Assembly: GCA_035651635.1 (NCBI GenBank)
Contig: DASRFK010000226.1
Location: 3,724-67,723, forward strand
Source of the DNA: JANXQE01 sp035651635
Lineage (GTDB): Bacteria; Verrucomicrobiota; Verrucomicrobiia; Limisphaerales; UBA8199
Direction of reading: 5' to 3'
DNA length: 64,000 nucleotides
Of the stretch, positions 1 to 8,501 are shown one piece after another (the first letter of the stretch is position 1; every line of letters starts with the position of its first letter). The notes below the pieces were generated by a model, which saw only the letters and a list, made by a program, of their open reading frames with translations, searched no databases and was not told where the DNA came from. The position numbers and the translations under genes were made by a program.

Positions 1-1490
1 CCAAGCCAATAACTCATCGGCACGCCCGGCTGGGCGGTGTACCAGTTTACGTCCGCTTCGGCCCGGGCGCGCGTGAAGCCCACGTGCCTTTGCAAATGAG
101 CCACTGCCTGGCCATAGCTGTAGCGGCGGGTTTGCAGCCGCAGATCCACCAGGATCCGGTGGCAGCGCCACAGGGCATCGTGCAACTGCTGCACCCGAAG
201 CCAGGGTGAGCGGTCGATCTTCAAATCGACCATCATTTGTTCGCACCACAACGTCCAGCCTTCGTAAAAGACGGCGTGCGCGAAGAGCCGACGCCATTTC
301 CGGGGATGCCGGTTGGCTGTGGCAAATTGCAGATGATGGCCCGGATAAGCCTCGTGAGCGCAGGTCAGCGGAATACCGAAGTGCTGTCGTTGCTCGGCCA
401 GTTTCTCCGCCGTGCCGTGTTTGATCACGCTGAGATCGTTTACCCAAAACACACCTACTTGCTCACGCGCAAAGGCCCCGGGCTGCGTATAAGCCGCCGT
501 CGGGATCAGCGCCCGAAGAAAATCCGGGACCGGCCTGACCTGAAGCTCTTCCCCCGGCGGAAAGCTCACCGCCCGGGCGGCCTGGAACGCCTGCGCAATT
601 CGGCTGGTTTCGGCTTTGTACAGCTCGACTAAAGGTCGTTCGGGCTTCCAGGACGCGCGAGCTTCCTTGATGATAGCATCGGCGGAGCGGCCGCGACCGA
701 AGCGCGAGCAAGCTTGTTTTAGCAATTCCCCGATCCGCTGAACTTCGCGCAATGCCAGAGTTTCAATCTGGCCCAGTGTATAATCCAGCCCGAGTTCATC
801 CTGAACACGCCGCTGGAGCCCGGTCGCGCCAATCGCAAAAGAACCAGCGGGGGCCAGCGGCAAACCGCGAGCGTGATCGCGATAACGCTGCAGAGCTTTC
901 ATCACCCCGCCAACTGCTGCCGCAATTCGTTCTGAGCCTCCAGTGACCGCAGACGTTGGCCCCAGAAACTCGGCCACTCCTTTAAGAAGCGCTTCGGCGC
1001 CGGCGACCGTTTGTTCCATTACCCGCAACCAAACCGCTTCCGGGCGAACCAAAAGTTCGCCCGCTTCGGCGAGGAAATCAGGCGCGGCGCCAAGCAAAGA
1101 CCGCAGATTGCGCGCGGCACGTTGCGGATGATCCTGTCCCCGCCGGAGCTCATGAAACAAAATGCCGAGCAACTGTTCCGGCGCGTTTGGCTCAAGCGTA
1201 TGTCGGCCGCGGGCAAAATCATCGCATTCTTTCAGCAGCTTGCTGCGCAACGCGAGTCGGTCGATCTGCTGCTCACCGGACAATTCGCGAGGCGATTGCT
1301 TGTCGAGGGCGGCGAGGGTCAGCTGACGTTCGCGTTCGCGCTTGTTCTGGAAACGCGCTCCCATCGTGCCGAGTTTGCCTTCGCCGGAGGATAACCCGGC
1401 CGAAACCGTGGCCAGGATCGGATCGTCGGCGAGAAGTTTTTCAAAATACCGCGACAGCAACCCCTCGAAGGCACCTTTGCTCTGGCTCAT
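1..1490 (-). CDS. DUF885 family metallopeptidase-like protein (partial, C-terminus beyond window edge)
   Basis: Reading the minus strand from the ATG at 1490 gives about 496 open codons that run off the left edge, so the C-terminus is missing. The protein carries HEAYPGHH at about residues 379-386 and PMSYWLG close to the edge, both hallmarks of DUF885 proteins, a family of M2/M32-like zinc peptidases in which HExxxGH binds the metal. No signal peptide is visible, so it is probably cytoplasmic. The known family is 550-600 residues, so perhaps 60-100 residues lie outside. The substrate is not known. The family call is firm; peptidase activity is inferred from the motif. Confidence 0.88.
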   Translation of the reverse strand, partial: MSQSKGAFEGLLSRYFEKLLADDPILATVSAGLSSGEGKLGTMGARFQNKRERERQLTLAALDKQSPRELSGEQQIDRLALRSKLLKECDDFARGRHTLEPNAPEQLLGILFHELRRGQDHPQRAARNLRSLLGAAPDFLAEAGELLVRPEAVWLRVMEQTVAGAEALLKGVAEFLGPTSAVTGGSERIAAAVGGVMKALQRYRDHARGLPLAPAGSFAIGATGLQRRVQDELGLDYTLGQIETLALREVQRIGELLKQACSRFGRGRSADAIIKEARASWKPERPLVELYKAETSRIAQAFQAARAVSFPPGEELQVRPVPDFLRALIPTAAYTQPGAFAREQVGVFWVNDLSVIKHGTAEKLAEQRQHFGIPLTCAHEAYPGHHLQFATANRHPRKWRRLFAHAVFYEGWTLWCEQMMVDLKIDRSPWLRVQQLHDALWRCHRILVDLRLQTRRYSYGQAVAHLQRHVGFTRARAEADVNWYTAQPGVPMSYWL

Positions 1491-1588
1491 GGGGCCGAGT
1501 GTAAAGCATTGGCCCGGGGAATGGCAATTTTGCTGGCATCGCTTCCCAGGGCAAACGCATCTAAATCCCGTAAAAAGAGCGCCCTGAG

Positions 1589-1713
1589 GTAGGGACATCG
1601 CGCTGCGATGTCCCCGCCCGCGTCAGCGGGCGGAACGAATGGGAAAGGAGTTACGTTCACATCCGACCTTGCGCCGCTGAACGCGGCGCGGACGGCGCAG
1701 CGCGCCATCCCTA
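1589..1713. repeat. Palindromic intergenic repeat with nested hairpins
   Basis: The ends are imperfect inverted copies: the left end begins gtagggacatcgcgctgcg and the right end is the reverse complement of gtagggatggcgcgctgcg. Inside are two shorter palindromes, gacatcgcgctgcgatgtc and cccgcccgcgtcagcgggcgg. The layout resembles a REP/MITE-like non-coding element. It sits between two divergent genes and may carry their leaders. Confidence 0.7.
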
Positions 1714-1867
1714 CCGCTCCGGAGTTGCCGTCCGTTAATCAGCCGCCAACAACCCGCCGAGGCCCAGAAGCAAACCAGGCAAGTCGCGATATTCCGTTTT
1801 GGTTTAGTTGCACTCCCGGGCGTGACACTCTCCAGCTTGTTTTGTCAGTTCCAGCATAGAACACCGA

Positions 1868-2944
1868 GTGGCCATGATTTCGTTCATCGTTCCAGCCCAT
1901 AACGAGCAGGCGTGCCTTGGCCGCACGCTGCAGGCGATTCAGGAGTCGGCTCATCTCGTGGGTAAACCCTTCGAGATTATTGTGGTGGATGATGCTTCTA
2001 CGGACGCGACGGCTGAAATCGCCCGGCAACATCAAGCGTGCGTGGTAAGCGTGAATCACCGGCAGATTGCCGCCACCCGCAACTCGGGCGCACGTGCCGC
2101 CAAAGGCGAATGGTTTTTTTTTGTGGACGCAGATACGACTATTAACGCGCGTGCGGTAGCCTCGGCCCTGCGAGCGATGGACAAGGGCGCTGTGGGGGGC
2201 GGCGGTATGACCCGGGTGGACAAAAATGAGAGCGTGCCGCTTTACGCCCGGCTCTTGCTGGCTTTGCTCCTCTTTGCTCCCAAGCTTGTGGGATTTACCG
2301 GCGGCGCTTTCATGTTCTGCACACGCGCGGCCTTCCAGGCTACCGGTGGATTCAATGAACAACTTTATTGGGCAGAAGAAGGCGGCTTTGCTCTCGCACT
2401 GAAACGCCAGGGCCGATTTTTCGTGCCGTGGCAACATGTGCTGACTTCAGGACGGCGGTTGCGCACGATGTCGGGAGGGCAGTTGCTCATGGGAGGCGTC
2501 CGCATGATGTTCTCGCCGGTCAAATTCCTCACCCGCCGCTCGTCAGTGGAACACGTCTGGTATAACTCAAACCGCGCCGACGACGACAAAATGCCCAACT
2601 CCATTGGCGTTCAGCTTTCCAACGGCGTCGCGCTGGTGATTGTGATTCTGGTGGTCACGGGACCGGTCTGGGATTTCATCCCGTGGACGTTGACGCCCCT
2701 GGATAGCCCGCAGGGCAAGTTTCGGTATGTTACCGGCATTTTTCTCTGCCATTTGGGCACAATGGGCTGGCCGATTGGACTGGTCCTGCTGGTGAATGTT
2801 TTACGGCAAAAACGTTGGACGGGATTGATTCAATCCGCCGCCCTGATTGGAATTTGTTTTTGGCAAGCCTGGGAATCGACGCACGCCGTCGTTCGGATTT
2901 GGACGCACTTCCTTGGTTGGCTGGCGCATTTCCACATCCGGTAA
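1868..2944 (+). CDS. Family 2 glycosyltransferase, membrane-anchored
   Basis: The 358-residue protein opens with the GT-A Rossmann-type fold of GT2 enzymes: SFIVPAHNE at about residues 4-12, VVDDASTDAT at 40-49 and the metal/nucleotide-binding VDADT near 87-91. The C-terminal third has about three hydrophobic spans (around 255-275, 293-315 and 325-345), so it is likely bound to the inner membrane and acts on a lipid-linked or surface glycan. The GTG at 1868 gives the longest form; the ATG at 1874 is two codons later and equally possible. No sugar-biosynthesis partners are adjacent, so donor and acceptor are unknown. Confidence 0.88.
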   Translation: MAMISFIVPAHNEQACLGRTLQAIQESAHLVGKPFEIIVVDDASTDATAEIARQHQACVVSVNHRQIAATRNSGARAAKGEWFFFVDADTTINARAVASALRAMDKGAVGGGGMTRVDKNESVPLYARLLLALLLFAPKLVGFTGGAFMFCTRAAFQATGGFNEQLYWAEEGGFALALKRQGRFFVPWQHVLTSGRRLRTMSGGQLLMGGVRMMFSPVKFLTRRSSVEHVWYNSNRADDDKMPNSIGVQLSNGVALVIVILVVTGPVWDFIPWTLTPLDSPQGKFRYVTGIFLCHLGTMGWPIGLVLLVNVLRQKRWTGLIQSAALIGICFWQAWESTHAVVRIWTHFLGWLAHFHIR

Positions 2945-2976
2945 GGGCGTCTGCAGCTTCCTGGCATCGCCGGGCC

Positions 2977-3246
2977 GCTGCCGCATAAATGCGGCGTTCC
3001 GGATGCGGGCGCGCGAACTTCCAGTTCGCAGAGACTCGCAAACTGTTTTGGCGCAAAAAATGAGTCAGACGCGGGCCGGCAGTCGGGCGTTGCTGCGGGC
3101 AGGCATGCCCGCGCGCCGGTGCGAACTTCCAGTTCGCAGAGACTCGCAAAGTGTTTTGGCGCAAAAAAGCAGTCGGACGCGGACCGCAGTCCGGCGTTGC
3201 TGCGGGCAGGCATGCCCGCGCGCCAGTGCCGCATTTATGCGGCAGC
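2977..3246. repeat. Repeat unit with terminal inverted repeats and two 108-bp internal direct repeats
   Basis: The outer arms gctgccgcataaatgcgg (from 2977) and ccgcatttatgcggcagc (3229-3246) are exact reverse complements. Between them a unit that starts at 3013 recurs at 3121 with few changes. Each unit has two hairpins, gcgaacttccagttcgc and gcgggcaggcatgcccgc. No protein is credible here. Confidence 0.8.
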
Positions 3247-3337
3247 CCCCTGGAGTTCTAGGCGGTCCGAAACGCGATGGATGACGATGGGTAAACTCCG
3301 ACGAGGCCAGGAGCGAGAGATTGGGCTAAGGTGGCAC

Positions 3338-3775
3338 ATGATTAAAGAACAGGAGCTTTTGGAGAAGGCGATTAAAATCGCCGTGGAAGCTCATGACGGC
3401 CAAAAAGACCGTTATGGCGCGCCTTACATTTTGCATCCGACCCGGGTAATGGCGCGGTTGGAAACGACCAGTGAGAAAATCGTGGGCATCCTTCATGATG
3501 TCGTCGAGGATACAGATTGGGGTTTTGAAGATCTTAGCGCCGAGGAGATTCCCGAGCATCTCATCAACGCGATAAAAGCCGTGACCAAGAAGGAGGGAGA
3601 GGATTACGAAGCATTTGTCCGGCGCTCGGCGGCCAACCCGTTAGCCAAAAAAGTCAAATTAGCTGATTTGGAAGACAACATGGACCTGAGGCGAATGCCT
3701 GAGGTGACGGAGAAGGACCTGCCGAGGCTTCAAAAATACGTCAAGGCATGGCGTTTTCTTACGGATAGCGAATAA
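3338..3775 (+). CDS. Small HD-domain protein, RelA/SpoT hydrolase type
   Basis: The ATG at 3338 gives 145 residues and has an AAGG a few bases upstream; an in-frame ATG at 3281 would add 19 residues but starts close to the repeat. The protein is nearly all HD domain: YILHPTRVMA, then ILHDVVEDTDW and KVKLADLEDNMD, which match the HD and metal-binding boxes of the (p)ppGpp hydrolase half of RelA/SpoT. The synthetase and regulatory domains are absent, so this is a candidate small alarmone hydrolase (MESH1-like), though hydrolysis of another nucleotide is possible. It ends 80 bases before a strong hairpin shared with the opposing gene. Confidence 0.8.
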   Translation: MIKEQELLEKAIKIAVEAHDGQKDRYGAPYILHPTRVMARLETTSEKIVGILHDVVEDTDWGFEDLSAEEIPEHLINAIKAVTKKEGEDYEAFVRRSAANPLAKKVKLADLEDNMDLRRMPEVTEKDLPRLQKYVKAWRFLTDSE

Positions 3776-3855
3776 GCGGCGTTCAAGATATCCAGAAGCT
3801 TTCGCGTATAAGTGATCCTGGTTGCATTGGACTGGATGGTCGGCCCTTAGGCAGC

Positions 3856-3886
3856 AAAAACGCCGAAACTTGCGTTTCGGCGTTTT
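3856..3886. terminator. Bidirectional intrinsic terminator
   Basis: The stem aaacgccgaaac / gtttcggcgttt with a four-base loop is flanked by A-rich and T-rich tracts on its two sides, so it can end transcripts from both the HD gene (plus strand) and the opposing secreted-protein gene. Confidence 0.88.
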
Positions 3887-3911
3887 ATTACCAACTGCTT
3901 TCAGCTCGGAA

Positions 3912-4310
3912 TTATCGGTGCCAGCCGTGATGTTCCCACCCGCGGCCTTCCCAGTGTCCTCGATAACCCCATCCGCCATGCCATCCCCGGTAAACCGGCC
4001 GGCCCCAGCCGCCGAAACCCAGGTAAACGGAGGGAGCGGGAGCATAGACGACCGGTGGAGCGCAAACCGGGGCGGAATAGGCCACGGGGGGAGCAGCACA
4101 AACTTGGGGAGCAGTGTAGACCGGAGCCGGGGCCGCGTAGACCGGGGCAGGAGCGGTATAAACCGGGGCTGCCACGGAGACAACCGGAGCTCTAACGGTA
4201 ATCGAAGGAACCGGCAGAGGCAGGCCGAAACCAAACCCGAACCGAACGCCCGCTTGAGAAGCCGAAACGGCTCCGAGCAGAACAGCCACTAACAGAAATG
4301 TTTTTTTCAT
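3912..4310 (-). CDS. Secreted low-complexity protein rich in Ala-Pro-Val-Tyr repeats
   Basis: Starting at the ATG at 4310 gives 132 residues with a clear Sec signal peptide (MKKTFLLVAVLLGAVSASQA). The mature part has repeats of the form TAPAPVYAAPAPVY followed by a Gly/Trp/His-rich tail (GWHGGWGYRGHWEGRG). Similar short secreted proteins with such tails are common in Verrucomicrobia and Planctomycetes, but no function is established. The His/Trp-rich end could bind metal or polysaccharide; that is a guess. The gene stands alone and ends at the shared terminator near 3870. An upstream in-frame start at 4346 would spoil the signal peptide and was not used. Confidence 0.75.
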   Translation of the reverse strand: MKKTFLLVAVLLGAVSASQAGVRFGFGFGLPLPVPSITVRAPVVSVAAPVYTAPAPVYAAPAPVYTAPQVCAAPPVAYSAPVCAPPVVYAPAPSVYLGFGGWGRPVYRGWHGGWGYRGHWEGRGWEHHGWHR

Positions 4311-4431
4311 ACGACTATATGACGATACCACAGGAAAAACCTTCACCGAGAAAAATTGAGAGGTGCGAATTTTGTTTTGAATAAACTCGGGCCCAAGACG
4401 TCGCCGGGGCGGCCCGTTTGGTCAAGACAAC

Positions 4432-5280
4432 TTAGGGCCGGGCATGGGAGAGCGCCGCCGTCAACTCCTGAATAAGGGCCAGGCGCTCGTTTTCTTCCTG
4501 TTTGCGCAGACTAATGTCCCGTGAAACACTTGAAGCGCCGATGATCTTGCCGGCGCCATCCTTAATGGGGGAAACCACCACCGATACCTCGACTGGGGTA
4601 CCATCCTTGCGCAAACGCACGGTTTCCAGCTGCTGGATTTGTTCGTCGTTGCGGATGCGTTCCATGGCCTCGGTGAGTTCTTCCGGGCGATACTGCGGGA
4701 CCAGCAGGCTGATCGATTGACCGATCATTTCGGCGGCCGTGTAGCCATAAAGCTTTTCGGCGCCGCTGTTCCAGCTCACCACAATTCCCTGCAAAGTTTT
4801 GCCAATGATCGCGTCATTACACGAGCTGACAATTGAAGCCAGATAAGCCTGAGCAGCTTCGATCTCCCGGTAGATACGACGCTGCTCGGAGGCGAGCAAC
4901 TCGCGGCTGACGGCCGGCACCAACTTTGGCAGGTTATCCTTCATCACATAATGGTGAGCGCCTGCCTTAAGCATTTCGACGGCGATATCCTCGCCCATCG
5001 TTCCGGAGACCAGTATAAAAGGGACGTCTTGTCCGCTTTGTTGGTAAAGGGCCAAAGCGGCCGCACCCCCGAAGAGGGGCATGGAAAAATCGCTGATGAT
5101 CAGGTCCCAAGCCCGCGATTTTAAGGCGGATTGCATCCCAGCCGGTGTTTCGACTCGTTCAAAGTCGACATTGTAACCGCCGCGCTGAAGCTCCCGCACA
5201 ATAAAGAAAGTATCGTCAACGGAATCTTCAATAATCAAAACTCGCAGGGGATTAGGCATAACCATACTTTTCGATGCCAT
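4432..5280 (-). CDS. Response regulator with PAS domain and no recognisable output domain
   Basis: The 282-residue protein has an N-terminal receiver domain (VLIIEDSVDD acidic pocket, phospho-acceptor Asp in ISDFSMP near residue 64, Lys in VMKDN) followed by a PAS/PAC sensor (SCNDAIIGKT to SSVSRDISLRKQEENER). It stops shortly after a short helical linker, without kinase, GGDEF or DNA-binding domain. It may therefore act through protein contacts. The start is uncertain: ATGs at 5280, 5265 and 5259 are all possible and none has a strong ribosome site. No histidine kinase is next to it. Confidence 0.82.
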   Translation of the reverse strand: MASKSMVMPNPLRVLIIEDSVDDTFFIVRELQRGGYNVDFERVETPAGMQSALKSRAWDLIISDFSMPLFGGAAALALYQQSGQDVPFILVSGTMGEDIAVEMLKAGAHHYVMKDNLPKLVPAVSRELLASEQRRIYREIEAAQAYLASIVSSCNDAIIGKTLQGIVVSWNSGAEKLYGYTAAEMIGQSISLLVPQYRPEELTEAMERIRNDEQIQQLETVRLRKDGTPVEVSVVVSPIKDGAGKIIGASSVSRDISLRKQEENERLALIQELTAALSHARP

Positions 5281-5396
5281 TCTAATCCAACGATCTGGAC
5301 CGGTCAAATGGGCCAAATCAGCGCGCCCGGACGGTAAAATCAGGCACGGAGTTGAGGATAGACCCGGGCGAGACTTCTGCCATAGTAGGGAGGCGC

Positions 5397-5570
5397 ATGG
5401 AAGTCTCGGAACCCGTTCAATGTCCTTTTTGCGGCCAAACGTTCGAAGTAAGTATCGATACGAGCGTCCCCGAACAGCGATTCACGACTGATTGCGAAGT
5501 GTGCTGCCGGCCGTTTGAAATCGCGGCCGAGTGCGAACCGGGCGAGGTTTTGCGCTTGGAGACGAATTGA
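5397..5570 (+). CDS. CPXCG-motif cysteine-rich small protein
   Basis: This 57-residue protein has CPFCGQTFEV near the N-terminus and CEVCCRPFEI about 23 residues later, the two zinc-knuckle halves of the Cys_rich_CPXG family. It is mostly acidic and presumably a zinc-ribbon protein; the cellular role of the family is not known. The ATG at 5397 follows GGGAGG closely, which decides it over an upstream TTG at 5352. It precedes the TMEM14 gene by about 50 bases and may be cotranscribed. Confidence 0.82.
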   Translation: MEVSEPVQCPFCGQTFEVSIDTSVPEQRFTTDCEVCCRPFEIAAECEPGEVLRLETN

Positions 5571-5622
5571 TTTCTTTATGTCCTTCGGCGCTGGATGCCG
5601 CTAAGTTCCGGCGCGCACAAAT

Positions 5623-5928
5623 ATGAGCCAAAACACCATTCTTTGGATCTACATCGTTCTGCTGCTGATCGGCGGGATGATTGGATTTCTCAAGGCCGGC
5701 AGCAAGGTATCATTAATCACTTCTTCAATCGCGGCGGCACTGCTGGTGCTCACCGCGATGCGCGGGGTCTTTGCCGAGAATTTCCGCAGCAACCTGGCGG
5801 ACGGCATTATGGCGGCCTTGCTCATTGTGTTCGCCATCCGCTTGACGAAGACCAAGAAATTCATGCCAAGTGGCTTGATGTTAATTCTGACCCTGGCGGC
5901 ACTGGCCTTGCGCCATCTGTTCCATTAA
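5623..5928 (+). CDS. TMEM14 family small membrane protein
   Basis: The 101-residue protein has four hydrophobic segments with small-residue motifs (LLLIGGMIGFLKAGS, SSIAAALLVLTAM, GIMAALLIVFAIRL, LMLILTLAALAL) and conserved KAGS and KTKKFMPSG loops typical of TMEM14/UPF0136 proteins. It is predicted to sit in the inner membrane. Bacterial members have no assigned substrate. Its stop codon overlaps that of the converging gene by four bases (5925-5928). Confidence 0.85.
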   Translation: MSQNTILWIYIVLLLIGGMIGFLKAGSKVSLITSSIAAALLVLTAMRGVFAENFRSNLADGIMAALLIVFAIRLTKTKKFMPSGLMLILTLAALALRHLFH

Positions 5929-7037
5929 AAACCGTTGTGCGGAGTGTAACCCATCAGAAGACTTTCCGGGCTCCCTCCTCCTCCGCCACCAGTGTAGGCG
6001 GTCAGTTGTGCGCGTTTCTGGAACTCTTCGGGCGGGAGTTTGCCCTTGGCGTAGTCATCGATATCCTTTTTATGGGCGCGAATGGTTAAAATAGTGCGCC
6101 GGCCGGCGGGAAATACTTGATCGGCGGTAATGATGTTCGCGCCCTTTGCCGCGGGTTGGTTAGCCTTAACCATACGGACTCGACCGCCATTGCTGGTGCC
6201 GCCGCAAACCCAGAGGGTAACGCATTCGTTGGGTTTCAAACCCCGGATGTTGCTAGCGTTTTTGAGCGTGTCGAAAAGTGTCTCTTTGAGTTTATCCACT
6301 TTTTCCTGGCTGTACTCTTCCCCCGGCTCCCCTGCGCCGCCCGCTCGCTGACCGTACAGTTCCTCGCGGGCCTCCTCCCAGACGGAGTCGCCGGCCGGTT
6401 TCTCTTCCGGGCGCTTTTCGGCGGGGGCGACGAGCGGGAAATTCACATTCAGGAAAAACACCGCGCCATAGTTATCCAGATACAGGCTGCGCAAGGGCGA
6501 ACCCCCTGGGGCAAAAAATACATCGATCCCCATCACCTTGCCGGCATGCCGCGGGCCGCCCGGTAAGTCTTCGATGGCCTTGTTCAACAGGTGCGACATG
6601 ACGGCCAAATCCTCTTCCAGGGCGGTCTGCGTCTTGGGATCGGATTCGGAAGTTTGGATGACCAAAGCGCCGGCGGCGGGCCTGGTTCGAGTCACAAAAT
6701 CCTGGCCATGGACCATAAAATTCGGGCCATTGAAAAGGCCTCCAGCCAGTCCCACCGCGCCACCCCCGCCCCCGCCCCTCATCTGCGCGGCTGGCGGGAA
6801 GGACCCTTTCGTCTTGTGTTCGCCTTTATTCTGTTGCGCGTCGGATTCGAGCTGTTGTAGCAAGGCGGCGTCTTCAGCCTTCTCTTTATCCTCGGCTGCC
6901 GGGGTGACCTCGGCCTGACGAGTAAAGGCGTTGTTGGCGGCCGGGGTGGCGCTGGGTTGGCCCCAGCAAGCCGGGTTCGTGCAAAGCGACAGGCCGGCGA
7001 CGGCAAAGAGTTGCGGGAATAGCGTTCTGTTTTTCAT
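5925..7037 (-). CDS. Secreted Gly-rich protein of unknown function in an ECF sigma operon
   Basis: The 370-residue product has a signal peptide (about residues 1-27, ending CWGQ), a charged predicted coiled-coil stretch (about 45-75), a run of glycines (RGGGGGGAVGLAGG), then a globular part with SVWEEAREELYG and ECVTLWVCGGTSNGG, and a second glycine run near the C-terminus. I do not recognise a family. It lies six bases downstream of the anti-sigma gene and is probably part of the same transcript, which suggests the sigma pair controls, or is modulated by, this envelope protein. The glycine runs may be flexible linkers. Confidence 0.75.
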   Translation of the reverse strand: MKNRTLFPQLFAVAGLSLCTNPACWGQPSATPAANNAFTRQAEVTPAAEDKEKAEDAALLQQLESDAQQNKGEHKTKGSFPPAAQMRGGGGGGAVGLAGGLFNGPNFMVHGQDFVTRTRPAAGALVIQTSESDPKTQTALEEDLAVMSHLLNKAIEDLPGGPRHAGKVMGIDVFFAPGGSPLRSLYLDNYGAVFFLNVNFPLVAPAEKRPEEKPAGDSVWEEAREELYGQRAGGAGEPGEEYSQEKVDKLKETLFDTLKNASNIRGLKPNECVTLWVCGGTSNGGRVRMVKANQPAAKGANIITADQVFPAGRRTILTIRAHKKDIDDYAKGKLPPEEFQKRAQLTAYTGGGGGGSPESLLMGYTPHNGF

Positions 7038-7043
7038 AAAGAT

Positions 7044-7607
7044 TTATTCGTTGGGTGGGTTCACAGGTTGCGGCTCTTTAAAATCGGCCAATTGGACCAG
7101 TTGCTGCTGCGTATGCCGCAGCGCGTCGTCGGCATTAAACGCGAGAGTGTCGACATCTTTTTTCAGAGCCACGAACAGCTGTTGAGCGATCTGATCGGTA
7201 TATCTGCGGCCGGATACGAGTGAAAGAGCGGCTGCGCGCGTGGCTTCATCGCGAGCCAATTGGGCCATCTGCGAACTGAGCTCTCGCTGGATTTGAGGGG
7301 CAATGGCCAGGCGCAGCTTCTCAACGTCGGTCTTTGCCGCCGTGGCTCGACCGATCAGGATCCCGGCAAAGAGAACAACCGCCACAGCGGCGGCCCATTT
7401 GAGAAAAGGGGCGAGAAAGACTGAATCCGCGCGACCGCGCCGGGGCAATTTCCAGGCGTCGAGGCTTTTTACACTGCGTTGCCAGGATTCAATTTCGCTG
7501 CGGCATTGGGAGCACTCGTGCAAATGATTCGCGAGGTTGCGCTTGAGAGCGTTATTAGTTTGGCCGTACAGGTAGGCTACCCATTCTTCAGGTTTTGGAT
7601 GGTTCAT
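7044..7607 (-). CDS. Membrane-bound anti-sigma factor with zinc-binding ZAS motif
   Basis: The 187-residue protein begins with a ZAS-type domain (HLHECSQCRSEIESW, the HxxxCxxC signature), has one membrane span (FLKWAAAVAVVLFAGILIG, about 87-105) and a helical periplasmic part rich in Ala, Gln and Arg. This is the standard architecture of an ECF anti-sigma factor that holds its sigma at the membrane. Its ATG overlaps the sigma stop codon (ATGA), so the two are translationally coupled. The periplasmic helices could be the signal-sensing part, but the signal is unknown. Confidence 0.88.
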   Translation of the reverse strand: MNHPKPEEWVAYLYGQTNNALKRNLANHLHECSQCRSEIESWQRSVKSLDAWKLPRRGRADSVFLAPFLKWAAAVAVVLFAGILIGRATAAKTDVEKLRLAIAPQIQRELSSQMAQLARDEATRAAALSLVSGRRYTDQIAQQLFVALKKDVDTLAFNADDALRHTQQQLVQLADFKEPQPVNPPNE

Positions 7608-8215
7608 AGGACAAAAGATTCGCGTGGCAAATCCAGGGGGTTGATAGAGGTAAAATGAGCGGGTGCGGCCTTTAATTTTGGTTCCAACGTTCGGCTCAGG
7701 CGGATCAAGGCCTCGGCCATGCGCGAATTGACCGTGCCCTCCGGGATTTCGAGGATCTCGGCGATTTGAGCCAATTTCAGATCCTCATAATGGCGCAGCA
7801 CAATTACCGCCCGATAAATTTCGGGCAGTTGCATCACCGCGGTACGAACGAGCGCACCCTCTTCAAGATCCGCGGCATTGCTGTCCGGTCCGGCGCTTTC
7901 CGAAACCGGCTCGGTTTCCTGCTCGCCTTCGGGACCAGGCTCGGGAGAGATAAGAAACTCGCGGCGCCGCTTCTGCCGGCGCAGTTCGTCGTAGCAGAGA
8001 TTCAAAGCGATCCGCCACAGAAAGGTCGAGAACCGGCCCTTGGGCTGATAATCTTTTCGCTTCTGAAAGAGCCGCAGGAAGGTGTCTTGTTTGAGATCTT
8101 CCCCGCGATGAGGGTCACCGAGCATCCGGGTGCATAACCTGCGGATCGGTTCCTCCCATCGCTTGACCAGCCGGTCGAAATCCTGGTGATCGTCGTAAAG
8201 CTTAACGCGCCACAT
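7604..8215 (-). CDS. ECF RNA polymerase sigma factor
   Basis: With the ATG at 8215 the protein is 203 residues. Region 2 is seen in RRLCTRMLGDPHRGEDLKQD and FSTFLWRIALNLCYDELRR, region 4 in LPEIYRAVIVLRHYED and IAEILEIPEGTVNSRM. A GAGGAAG ribosome site five bases upstream selects this start over the in-frame ATG at 8269. A Glu/Pro-rich linker joins the two regions. It is the first gene of an operon with its anti-sigma and a secreted protein, and such operons are usually self-activated. Confidence 0.92.
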   Translation of the reverse strand: MWRVKLYDDHQDFDRLVKRWEEPIRRLCTRMLGDPHRGEDLKQDTFLRLFQKRKDYQPKGRFSTFLWRIALNLCYDELRRQKRRREFLISPEPGPEGEQETEPVSESAGPDSNAADLEEGALVRTAVMQLPEIYRAVIVLRHYEDLKLAQIAEILEIPEGTVNSRMAEALIRLSRTLEPKLKAAPAHFTSINPLDLPRESFVL

Positions 8216-8501
8216 TGCTTCCTCATCCGTCCGCGTAGCCAGAAATGGCAGGCCTAGTATGCCTTTCATGCGTCGTTTGGTTGTTCAAATGCTCGGCCGA
8301 TCATCTCTTCGACCCGAGGGCCGGGCTTCCGTTCAGCGACCGGCTCGCGGGTCTATCGGTTATACGCCGCGCGAGGTGCAAATCGTCGGTTTTGGCGCCG
8401 AAAATCTCGGAAGCGCCGACGTCTCGTCGGGGAGTTCCTACCTGATTGCCAAATTAAAGTTGGCTCTCCACCAGGGCGTCTGTAGGTTTCGAGACACCAT
8501 C
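8216..8501. promoter_or_regulatory. Divergent intergenic region of the ECF operon and a glycoside hydrolase gene
   Basis: This 286-base spacer separates two genes transcribed away from each other and must hold both promoters. It contains short palindromes such as cgacgtctcgtcg, but I cannot assign -35/-10 boxes with confidence. An open frame runs through it from 8259 into the hydrolase, but its codons do not look like a protein. Confidence 0.45.

Noticed and set aside
206..1587. Several open frames of 60-130 codons on both strands
   Set aside because: They are other-frame shadows of the DUF885 gene, which is open from 1490 to the window edge and has clear family motifs.
2977..3246. Possible CRISPR array
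   Set aside because: There are only two long near-identical units with hairpins and no short-repeat/variable-spacer layout; no cas genes are near.
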